A stretch of 48,116 nucleotides of DNA. It comes from Granulosicoccus sp. Its GTDB lineage: Bacteria > Pseudomonadota > Gammaproteobacteria > Granulosicoccales > Granulosicoccaceae. This document shows positions 38,211 to 45,404 of the stretch, piece by piece. The stretch's first letter is position 1. Each line of letters starts with the position of its first letter. The translations under genes and the position numbers were made by a program. Location of the stretch: positions 1-48,116 of the forward strand of contig JALZUD010000096.1 of assembly GCA_023301725.1 (NCBI GenBank), written 5' to 3'. Below the pieces are notes generated by a model that saw only the letters and a program-made list of their open reading frames with translations, was not told the origin of the DNA and did no database searches.

Positions 38211-39512
38211 ATGAAGTTAAAAACACTTACTCTACTGTCAGCGGGTGTGCTCGCATTAGGCAGTTGGGCGCCTTATGTTGCAGCTCAAGACAGCATGTAC
38301 ATGCCTTCCATGACTTATCGCACTGGCCCATTTGCGGGTGGTGGTACTCCATTTGCTGATGGCTACGCTGATTACTTCAACATGCTTAATGAGCGTGATG
38401 GTGGTATCAATGGCGTCAAAATTGATGTTGATGAATGTGAGACCGCTTACAACTCCCAAAAGGGTATTGAGTGCTACGAGGCCACAAAAGGCAACAGCCC
38501 TTTGGCGTACAGTCCGTTGTCGACGGGTATTACACTGGCCTTGATTCCCAAGGCGCCGGTTGACGAAATTCCTGTTTTTTCAATGGGGTATGGCTTGTCA
38601 GCTGCTGCTGATGGTGCGCAGTTCCCATGGACGTTCGTTTATCCAGCCTCTTACTGGAGTCAGTTGTCATCTATCTTGAAATACATTGATAGTCAGGATG
38701 GAATTGAAGGTAAAAAAATAGGCTTTATCTACCTTGATGCTGGCTATGGAAAAGAACCTATACCTCTACTCGATCAATTGTCAGAGTCCATGGGTTTTGA
38801 GGTTGCCAAATTTCCTGTTGGTGTGAAAGAGATGCAGAATCAGTCATCACAATGGTTGAATGTGCGCAAAGAACGCCCTGATTGGATGATCATGTGGGGC
38901 TGGGGTGCGATGAACCCGACGGCTATAAAGGAGGCCGTGAAGATTCGTTTCCCTCTTGATAAGTTTATTGGTAACTGGTGGGCTGGTTCACACGCTGACC
39001 TGAACGCTGTAGGCGAGGCAGGTAAGGGTTATCTAGCTGCTAATTTTTCGGGAATTGGTCAAGACTTTCCGGCTGTTCAGGATGTCCTCACGCATGTGGT
39101 GGATAAAGGTTTAAGTAAGGTCTCCTCTCGTGATGATGTCGGTAATGTTCTCTATAACCGTGGGCTCTTTAACGCGGTGATTCTGGCCGAAGCTGTGCGT
39201 GAAGCACAAGCTGCAACTGGCAAGTCTGTGATCACTGGTGCTGACATGCGAGATGGTCTTGAAGCCATCAACCTGACTGAAGCGCGTTTGACAGAACTGG
39301 GCTTGCCCAACTTCACTGGCGAAGTTTCTGGCTCATGTGATGATCATGAGGGCAATGGCCCCATCTTTATCCAGCAATGGAACGGTTCAGATTTTGAGCG
39401 TATCACTGACTTGATCACACCGATGACTGACATTGTTCGGCCCATGCTGGAAGAGGCAGCAGCTACTTATGTCTCTGACAAGCCAGATTGGCAGCCACAA
39501 ACGTGCGGCTAG
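38211..39512 (+). CDS. Periplasmic ABC substrate-binding protein (LivJ/UrtA-like, amide/aromatic-acid type)
   Basis: The 433-residue protein has a signal peptide (MKLKTLTLLSAGVLALGSWA through VAA, cleavage near residue 25). A type I periplasmic binding fold of the Peripla_BP_6 kind follows, opening with the TYRTGPFAGGGTPFADGYAD segment and continuing through GIEGKKIGFIYLDAGYGKEP. An AAGGAG ribosome-binding site at 38198-38203 is the best in this operon, consistent with high expression. It delivers ligand to the LivH/LivM-type permeases. The pocket cannot be read by eye. The presence of two CoA-ligase-like genes suggests an acid rather than an amino acid. Confidence 0.9.
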   Translation: MKLKTLTLLSAGVLALGSWAPYVAAQDSMYMPSMTYRTGPFAGGGTPFADGYADYFNMLNERDGGINGVKIDVDECETAYNSQKGIECYEATKGNSPLAYSPLSTGITLALIPKAPVDEIPVFSMGYGLSAAADGAQFPWTFVYPASYWSQLSSILKYIDSQDGIEGKKIGFIYLDAGYGKEPIPLLDQLSESMGFEVAKFPVGVKEMQNQSSQWLNVRKERPDWMIMWGWGAMNPTAIKEAVKIRFPLDKFIGNWWAGSHADLNAVGEAGKGYLAANFSGIGQDFPAVQDVLTHVVDKGLSKVSSRDDVGNVLYNRGLFNAVILAEAVREAQAATGKSVITGADMRDGLEAINLTEARLTELGLPNFTGEVSGSCDDHEGNGPIFIQQWNGSDFERITDLITPMTDIVRPMLEEAAATYVSDKPDWQPQTCG

Positions 39513-39550
39513 TGTGCCGTTTAGTCTGTTGCTAGGAACAGGCTATTTTG

Positions 39551-39573
39551 CTTACTGGTTTGAAACCAGTAAG
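39551..39573 (+). terminator. Perfect palindromic hairpin after the binding-protein gene
   Basis: CTTACTGGTTT and AAACCAGTAAG flank a single G: 11 complementary bases on each side, with the central bases opening to form the loop. No T-run follows. Such structures after binding-protein genes often protect the upstream message from 3' decay or partly stop transcription, giving more binding protein than downstream ATPase. Confidence 0.55.
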
Positions 39574-39628
39574 CGATCTAGTTTGTAACGTTGTAACGAT
39601 ATAAACCTACGCGATATGGCTGGTAGGG

Positions 39629-39642
39629 CGAATACGTATTCG
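39629..39642. promoter_or_regulatory. 14-base palindrome upstream of the second ATPase gene
   Basis: CGAATACGTATTCG is a perfect 14-base palindrome ending 41 bases before the start at 39684. Its symmetry and place suggest an operator, for example for a TetR- or GntR-like dimer. No such regulator gene lies in the operon. It could also be chance. Confidence 0.35.
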
Positions 39643-39683
39643 TTCTGCCAGTGCGTTTATTTGATACGCGCTGAAAACCAACT

Positions 39684-40535
39684 ATGCAATCATCTGATCC
39701 CACAACTGAAAAAACAGACGCTGATACTGTAGTGAAAAATATTCTCAGCGTTAACAATATCGAGGTCATTTACGATCACGTTATTCTCGTGCTCAAAGGT
39801 GTGTCGCTGAATGTACCCGAAGGTGGCATCGTGGCCATTCTGGGTGCAAACGGTGCTGGTAAAACAACCACCCTAAAGGCCATCTCCAATTTACTGGGAG
39901 CTGAGCGAGGCGAGGTGACTAAAGGCACGATTGAATTTAAAGGTGAACAAGTACAGTCTTTGTCACCCAACCAGCTAGTGCGACGTGGCTGCATTCAGGT
40001 TATGGAGGGGCGACACTGTTTTGGCCATTTAAGTATCGAGGAGAATTTGCTCACTGGTGCCTTTACGCGCAAAGACGGTAACAAAGCCATTAAGCAGGAT
40101 ATGGAGATGGTGTACGACTATTTTCCAAGATTGCGAGAGCGTCGTGCCAGTCAGGCAGGCTATACCTCCGGTGGTGAGCAGCAGATGTGTGCTATCGGGC
40201 GTGCTCTTATGTCCAAGCCATCGATGATTTTGCTCGATGAACCCTCCATGGGTTTAGCCCCACAATTGGTCGAGGAGATTTTTGAAATTGTCAAACAGCT
40301 CAATAGAGATACAGGTGTGTCATTTTTATTGGCTGAGCAGAACACGAATATTGCATTGCGCTATGCAACGTACGGATACATTCTAGAATCTGGTCGAGTG
40401 GTACTCGATGGAACTGGAGATGAGTTGCGCGAAAACAGTGACGTCAAAGAGTTCTATCTAGGCACCGGTGGTGAGGGGCGACGTAGTTTTCGCAACGTTA
40501 AACATTACAAACGACGTAAGCGTTGGTTGGCCTGA
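39684..40535 (+). CDS. ABC importer ATPase, LivF-like
   Basis: The 283-residue ATPase has Walker A GANGAGKTTT, the YTSGGEQQMCAIGRALMSKP signature and Walker B MILLDEPSMGLAPQ, the LivF pattern. A polar N-terminus of about 25 residues and a strongly basic C-terminal tail (RRSFRNVKHYKRRKRWLA) extend it beyond classic LivF (about 235 residues). It works with the LivG-like ATPase at 35208. It is preceded by a 171-base gap holding a hairpin and a palindrome, so it may have its own control. Confidence 0.9.
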   Translation: MQSSDPTTEKTDADTVVKNILSVNNIEVIYDHVILVLKGVSLNVPEGGIVAILGANGAGKTTTLKAISNLLGAERGEVTKGTIEFKGEQVQSLSPNQLVRRGCIQVMEGRHCFGHLSIEENLLTGAFTRKDGNKAIKQDMEMVYDYFPRLRERRASQAGYTSGGEQQMCAIGRALMSKPSMILLDEPSMGLAPQLVEEIFEIVKQLNRDTGVSFLLAEQNTNIALRYATYGYILESGRVVLDGTGDELRENSDVKEFYLGTGGEGRRSFRNVKHYKRRKRWLA

Positions 40536-40604
40536 TTCAAAAAGCGTCTGAATTCGAATTTTATGCAACACTAGGGTCAACTTACCTATCACTGAAGCCC
40601 TTGC

Positions 40605-41867
40605 ATGATGTACGACGACTCCGAGATCCAAACCGCTGCAGCAAGAGAGGCCGCTCTATTTAAAGATTTTGGTGCTCGGCTGTCTTCTTGTGCTTCGCAG
40701 TGTCCAGGTTTAGCAGCACATCTTGCCGGACATGAATTGCAAGGCATTAATTCCCGTGATTCGCTAGCCGATTTGCCGGTGCTGCGCAAAAACGATCTCA
40801 TAACCGCTCAACAGATCAAACCGCCGTTTGGTGGGTTCGTGCGTGAGGCCGCTCTGAACGGCATGCGGATGTTCATGTCGCCGGGCCCTGTCTGGGAGCC
40901 ACAGTTGCAGGGCACTGATCCATGGCAGGGGGCTGCTGCCTTGCATGCCGCAGGTATTCGCGCAGGCGACAAAGTACACAATGCATTCTCTTATCACCTG
41001 ACTCCAGGTGGTTTTATACTCGATGAGGCCGCTCGTGCGCTGGGCTGTGTTGTATTCCCTGCCGGCGTGGGAAACACACAGGCTCAGGTTGATGCGATTC
41101 GACACACATCAGCGAGTGTTTATGTAGGCACACCTGATTACTTGCAAGCTATGCTCGACCATGCTCAAAGCGAAGGTAAGCCCTTAGAACATATCGAACG
41201 CGCGCTGGTATCAGGAGGCGCACTATTTCCAAGCATGCGCGAACGCTATGCAGAGCAGGGCATAAAGGTCATGCAATGCTATGCCACCGCTGATCTAGGC
41301 GTGATCTCCTACGAGAGCTGCCAAGGTGATGACATTGTGCCCGGTATGGTGGTCAATGAAGGATTGATTGTTGAAATTCTGGTGCCTGGCACGGCAACAC
41401 CTGTGACTCCAGGAGAGGTTGGTGAAATCGTGGTTACTCGCTTGCATCCAGACTACCCATTGCTGCGATTTGCCACGGGTGATCTGTCGCGCCAGATTAC
41501 GCAAACAAGTCCCTGTGGAAGAACTAACATGCGCCTCGCAGGATGGATGGGGCGAGCTGATCAACGTGTAAAAGTTAAAGGGATGTTCGTCGATCCTCTT
41601 CAATTCGCGTTAATGAACAAACAACACCCTGAACTGGCACGCTGGCGATTAGTAGTAACTCGAGTTGATGATCACGATGTAATGACGCTCAAAGTGACGC
41701 TTGCCCACGCCGTACAATCAGCCTCGAAGGGCGATAGTGCCGGCAGTGTTGATGCCTTGGAAGCTACCTTGAAAAAAGTGACTGGTCTATCAGGCAGCGC
41801 GGTCATTGTTGATGCCCTTCCTGATGATGGCATCGTGGTTGACGATCAACGTGGTACTCCTGTTTAA
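40605..41867 (+). CDS. PaaK-like adenylate-forming enzyme with degenerate phosphate loop
   Basis: The 420-residue protein follows the phenylacetate-CoA ligase plan: GINSRDSLADLPVLRKNDL at the start, the central VYVGTPDYLQAML and ALVSGGALFPSMRERY, a YATADLGVI-like segment, then LLRFATGDLSR and WMGRADQRVKVKGMFVDP. The loop that in PaaK reads TSSGTTGKP is MFMSPGPVWEPQ here (about residues 89-100), with no Ser/Thr/Gly-rich sequence or lysine. ATP phosphate handling may therefore differ, or the enzyme may have another role. It is three bases upstream of a DUF1285 gene and closes the ABC importer cluster. The start at 40605 is an ATG; a nearby in-frame ATG at 40608 is equivalent. Confidence 0.82.
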   Translation: MMYDDSEIQTAAAREAALFKDFGARLSSCASQCPGLAAHLAGHELQGINSRDSLADLPVLRKNDLITAQQIKPPFGGFVREAALNGMRMFMSPGPVWEPQLQGTDPWQGAAALHAAGIRAGDKVHNAFSYHLTPGGFILDEAARALGCVVFPAGVGNTQAQVDAIRHTSASVYVGTPDYLQAMLDHAQSEGKPLEHIERALVSGGALFPSMRERYAEQGIKVMQCYATADLGVISYESCQGDDIVPGMVVNEGLIVEILVPGTATPVTPGEVGEIVVTRLHPDYPLLRFATGDLSRQITQTSPCGRTNMRLAGWMGRADQRVKVKGMFVDPLQFALMNKQHPELARWRLVVTRVDDHDVMTLKVTLAHAVQSASKGDSAGSVDALEATLKKVTGLSGSAVIVDALPDDGIVVDDQRGTPV

Positions 41868-41869
41868 GT

Positions 41870-42436
41870 ATGAGTGCAAACGATGATCAGTTAAACAACA
41901 TAGAGCAAATGATCGGCTCACAAAGTTTGCCGCCGGTTCATGACTGGCACCCAAAAAGCACTCGCGACATCGACATTCGTATTGCTCGCAACGGAGATTG
42001 GTTCTACGCTGGTTCGCTTATAGAGCGCGAGCGTATGGTCAAGCTGTTTTCCACTGTACTGCGTGTAGATGAAGATGGATGTACCTATCTAGTGACACCG
42101 CAGGAACGACTGCGCATTTGTGTTGAGGATGCGCCTTTCACTTGTATTTTGGTGGAACGGCATGGTGCACCTTTAGCTTCCACACTGGTATTCACTACCA
42201 ATGTGGGAGATCAGGTTATTGCTGATGCACAGCATGCGATTGAGGTTGAATACGCGACGGCCGGTGGTGAACCTTCTCCCTATGTGGTGGTTCGCGATAG
42301 ATTGCGAGCATTAATGTTGCGTCCTGTTTTCTATCAAGTAGCCGACTGGGCGGAAGAACGTAAAGGTGTGCTCGGAGTAGAATCCAGCGGAGTGTTCATG
42401 CCGTTGTCTGAAGCCGGTCTCCAATTAAGCGAGTAA
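41870..42436 (+). CDS. DUF1285 family protein
   Basis: The 188-residue cytosolic protein matches DUF1285: a DWHPKSTRDIDIRIARNGDW opening, then FYAGSLIERERMVKLFSTVL, and TYLVTPQERLRICVEDAPF. No reaction is known for this family. It begins just after the PaaK-like gene stop and abuts the ccmA frame, so it probably shares a transcript with both. It may belong with neither pathway. Confidence 0.85.
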   Translation: MSANDDQLNNIEQMIGSQSLPPVHDWHPKSTRDIDIRIARNGDWFYAGSLIERERMVKLFSTVLRVDEDGCTYLVTPQERLRICVEDAPFTCILVERHGAPLASTLVFTTNVGDQVIADAQHAIEVEYATAGGEPSPYVVVRDRLRALMLRPVFYQVADWAEERKGVLGVESSGVFMPLSEAGLQLSE

Positions 42437-42448
42437 TTGCCAAGAACT

Positions 42449-43090
42449 ATGACTGAGTCAGAAGAGCTTTTGCTTGAGGCAAAAGGCATCACGATATGGC
42501 GTGGTGACAATCTGCTTATGGATGAGCTGGATGTACAACTCCATGCAGGTGATGTTCTGCAGATACAGGGCACTAACGGTTGTGGCAAGACAACCTTGCT
42601 GCGCGCGCTGATTGGCCTTGCCGAATTTGATGAGGGTGAAGTATTTTGGTGCGGAATACCTTTTGCCCGCGCTCGTGATGCGCTCTATGCGCAGCTACTG
42701 TATCTGGGACACAAGCCGGGAATCAGTCCGGGGTTAACGCCGCTGGAAAATCTAAAGACCTTATGCCCAGAGCTGCCGGATGATTGTCGTGCGCAAGTTG
42801 TGCAAGTGCTTGATGAGTTGGGTATCAGCGATCGTATAGATTTACCCAGTGCTGCGCTCTCCGCTGGACAGAAACGGCGAATCAATCTCGCTCGTTTACG
42901 CCTGCAACAGGCTAGGCTATGGGTATTGGACGAACCCTTAACCTCACTGGATGCTGATGGCTCTGCGTGGGTGCGCGAACAAATTACCTCGCATGTGGCT
43001 CTCGGTGGAGCTGTAGTTTTCACCACGCATCAGCCTTTATCGTTTGATCATGTGTCGGTGAGTACGATTGTTCTGGGCAGTGCGCAATGA
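42449..43090 (+). CDS. ccmA: Cytochrome c maturation ATPase CcmA
   Basis: CcmA hydrolyses ATP to release holo-CcmE from the CcmABCD complex in System I cytochrome c biogenesis. From the ATG at 42449 the protein has 213 residues. A TTG at 42437 would add four. Visible are Walker A GTNGCGKTT (about 41-49), the signature LSAGQKRRINLARLRLQQA and Walker B LWVLDEPLTSLD. It overlaps ccmB by four bases (43087-43090). It starts the ccm run immediately after the DUF1285 gene. Confidence 0.95.
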   Translation: MTESEELLLEAKGITIWRGDNLLMDELDVQLHAGDVLQIQGTNGCGKTTLLRALIGLAEFDEGEVFWCGIPFARARDALYAQLLYLGHKPGISPGLTPLENLKTLCPELPDDCRAQVVQVLDELGISDRIDLPSAALSAGQKRRINLARLRLQQARLWVLDEPLTSLDADGSAWVREQITSHVALGGAVVFTTHQPLSFDHVSVSTIVLGSAQ

Positions 43091-43803
43091 ATGAGTCTTC
43101 ACATCAAGCGCGTGCTGATCTGAGCTTAGGCCGAGTGTTCTGGCGTATCTATCGACGCGATTTGACGCTAGCAATGCGCTCAGCAGGGCAGTGGCTAAAT
43201 ACGGTGCTCTTTTTTGTGATTGTTGTATCGTTATTCCCTTTGGGTATTGGCCCCGGGCCGCAAACTCTGGCAACTATTGCTCCGGGAATTATCTGGGTGA
43301 GTGCCTTGCTGTCCATGATGTTGTCGCTGGATTCGCTATTTGCTCACGATTTCGACGACGGCACGCTGGAGCAATTAGTCATTAGCGGTCAACCGCTGAG
43401 TGTGATCGTGATTGCTAAGGTGTTAGCCCATTGGAGTACTGGCGGATTGCCTTTGGTGCTCTTGTCACCATTGTTGGGTCTGGTGATGCAAATGCCGTCG
43501 CAGGCTTACGGTGTTCTGGTCTTAAGCTTAGCTATAGGCACACTGTCATTAAGTTTTATTGGTGCCATAGGCGCTGCACTTATTGTCAGCGTGAACCAAG
43601 GCGGCGTGTTGTTGTCTCTATTGGTGTTGCCCTTAACGGTTCCTGTGCTCATATTTGGCAGTGGAGCGGTCTCTTCGGCTGGCATGGGTTTGCCCATTTC
43701 CATGCAAATCTCAGTGCTCGCGGCGATTTTGGCCTTGGCCGTGTCCTTGGCTCCTTTGGCTATTGCAGCAGCCTTGCGTGTTGGGGTCTCTGTAGGGCGC
43801 TAA
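43087..43803 (+). CDS. ccmB: Heme exporter permease CcmB
   Basis: The 238-residue membrane protein has six helices and the CcmB pattern (FWRIYRRDLTLAMRSAGQWL, NTVLFFVIVVSLFPLGIGPG, then HDFDDGTLEQLVISGQPL). It is the membrane partner of CcmA and, with CcmC and CcmD, forms the complex that attaches heme to CcmE. It follows ccmA with a four-base overlap. A 209-base gap separates it from ccmC, unusually long for this operon. Confidence 0.95.
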   Translation: MNESSHQARADLSLGRVFWRIYRRDLTLAMRSAGQWLNTVLFFVIVVSLFPLGIGPGPQTLATIAPGIIWVSALLSMMLSLDSLFAHDFDDGTLEQLVISGQPLSVIVIAKVLAHWSTGGLPLVLLSPLLGLVMQMPSQAYGVLVLSLAIGTLSLSFIGAIGAALIVSVNQGGVLLSLLVLPLTVPVLIFGSGAVSSAGMGLPISMQISVLAAILALAVSLAPLAIAAALRVGVSVGR

Positions 43804-44012
43804 GCTGTATTTTCCTGTACTAAAATTCGTCGATTAGCTTTTCTCGAACGTCGCTCTCGCCAGTCATTGGAGATACTCGAACCGATTGAAATATCGACAA
43901 ATCTGTGAAGTTAATACGAACAAAAATACCCTGTTACATCAGCGTCCGGCAACCGGTAATTGACGTAAAACGTTAATATACGGGGTCACCTCAGCTCAGA
44001 GCCAATAAAGCA

Positions 44013-44759
44013 GTGTTCAAGTGGATTCATAAATTCGGATCGCCACCGTTCATGTACCGCGTTGCGGGGATATTAAGTCCCGTACTCGCTGGCGCATGCA
44101 TCTTGGCGTTGCTGATTGGTTTGTACCTTGGGTTGGTAGTTGCACCAGCAGATTACGAGCAAGGCGACAGTTATCGCATCATCTTCATTCACGTGCCTGC
44201 TGCCTGGATGTCGATGTTCGTCTACATGGTCATGGCTGTCTCAAGTGCGGTGTTTTTAATCTGGCGCCTCAAAATCGCCGATGTGGTGGCTATGGCCTCA
44301 GCGCCCATCGGCGCCGCTTTCACGGCTGTAGCGTTGATAACAGGCTCGTTTTGGGGCAAGCCTATGTGGGGAACATGGTGGATTTGGGATGCCAGACTCA
44401 CCTCAGAGCTTGTTCTCCTGTTTCTCTACCTCGGGTACATCGCTCTGCGTGGGGCGATGGAGACGCCGCAGGGAGCTGCAAAAGCTGCGGCTATTCTGGC
44501 AGTGGTGGGTGTAGTCAATATCCCGATAATCCATTTCTCGGTTGAGTGGTGGAATACCCTGCATCAGCCAGCCAGCATCACAAAATTCGATAAGCCTTCC
44601 ATGCATATTTCTATGCTCAGGCCTCTACTGATTATGGTATTTGCCTTTCAAATGCTTTATTTTTACAATTTAATGGTGCGTGTCAGAACCATAATTCTCG
44701 AGCGCGAGGCCAGGTCATCCTGGGTGGCAGCGCTTGCCGGAGAGCGAACAAGTGGGTAG
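44013..44759 (+). CDS. ccmC: Heme lyase/transfer protein CcmC
   Basis: CcmC handles heme at the periplasmic face and passes it to CcmE. The 248-residue, six-helix protein begins from a GTG (MFKWIHKFGSPPFMYRVAGI). It has the Trp-rich WWD-type motif WGTWWIWDARLTSELVLLFL near residue 119, with flanking histidines in IIFIHVPAAWMSMFVY and IIHFSVEWWNTLHQPAS. The length agrees with the family. The 3' end overlaps the ccmD frame. Confidence 0.96.
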   Translation: MFKWIHKFGSPPFMYRVAGILSPVLAGACILALLIGLYLGLVVAPADYEQGDSYRIIFIHVPAAWMSMFVYMVMAVSSAVFLIWRLKIADVVAMASAPIGAAFTAVALITGSFWGKPMWGTWWIWDARLTSELVLLFLYLGYIALRGAMETPQGAAKAAAILAVVGVVNIPIIHFSVEWWNTLHQPASITKFDKPSMHISMLRPLLIMVFAFQMLYFYNLMVRVRTIILEREARSSWVAALAGERTSG

Positions 44760-44931
44760 TGTGGCCGAATTTTTTCACATGGGCGGTTACGCGTTCTTTG
44801 TCTGGACATCCTACGCACTCACAGCCGGTTTGCTTATTGGCATTGTTTTGTGGTCCTCTGTGCAGCAGCGAAAAAGTCGGCAGCAATCATTTAAAAGAGC
44901 CTTGCAACATCAGGCGCGAAGACAAAAATGA
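44752..44931 (+). CDS. ccmD: CcmD small membrane protein
   Basis: CcmD stabilises the CcmABC complex with CcmE. The frame has a short N-terminus, AEFFHMGGYAFFVWTSYALTA leading into one transmembrane helix, then a basic tail (QQRKSRQQSFKRALQHQARR), the normal CcmD layout. Starts possible are TTG 44734, GTG 44752 (overlapping the ccmC stop), GTG 44761 and ATG 44779. I use 44752 because it gives a family-like length (59 residues) and couples to ccmC. The stop overlaps the ccmE start. Confidence 0.85.
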   Translation: MGSVAEFFHMGGYAFFVWTSYALTAGLLIGIVLWSSVQQRKSRQQSFKRALQHQARRQK

Positions 44932-45404
44932 CTCCTAAACGTAAACAAAGACTCATGCTGGTTAGTCTTATGCTAGCCGGCGTTGGCGTAGCAGTGGCAT
45001 TTGGTGTGAATGCTTTTCGAGACAACATCATGCTGTTTCATTCGCCTTCAGATGTCGTTGCCGGAAACGTCACTGCGGGCACGCCGTTCAGAATTGGAGG
45101 GATGGTAGTTGATGGTAGCGTCGCACGCGATCAAGAAAGTTTAGCCGTAAACTTTCAGCTCACTGATCATGTGCAAAGTGTTGCGGTGAGTTACGACGGA
45201 ATTCTGCCAGACCTGTTCCGTGAAGGGCAGGGTATCGTGGCATTGGGCTCCATAAATACGAGTGGCAAGTTCACAGCTACTGAAGTGCTCGCTAAGCACG
45301 ACGAAAATTACATGCCCCCAGAGGTTGCCGACGCTTTGGAACGCGCTGGCAAAATGCCAGGCACTGAAGCGACCATCAAAAACAAGACAACGGTATCACC
45401 ATGA
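44928..45404 (+). CDS. ccmE: Heme chaperone CcmE
   Basis: CcmE carries heme covalently on a histidine from CcmABCD to the CcmF/CcmH ligation complex. The 158-residue protein has an N-terminal anchor (about 8-28), a beta-barrel OB domain (FRIGGMVVDGSVARDQESLA), and the LAKHDENYMPPEV motif with heme-binding His124 and Tyr128. It overlaps ccmD and ccmF by four bases each. Confidence 0.97.
   Translation: MTPKRKQRLMLVSLMLAGVGVAVAFGVNAFRDNIMLFHSPSDVVAGNVTAGTPFRIGGMVVDGSVARDQESLAVNFQLTDHVQSVAVSYDGILPDLFREGQGIVALGSINTSGKFTATEVLAKHDENYMPPEVADALERAGKMPGTEATIKNKTTVSP

Noticed and set aside
35208..39512. Calling the transporter a branched-chain amino acid importer
   Set aside because: Only the family resemblance supports it; the linked CoA-ligase-like genes suggest a different ligand.
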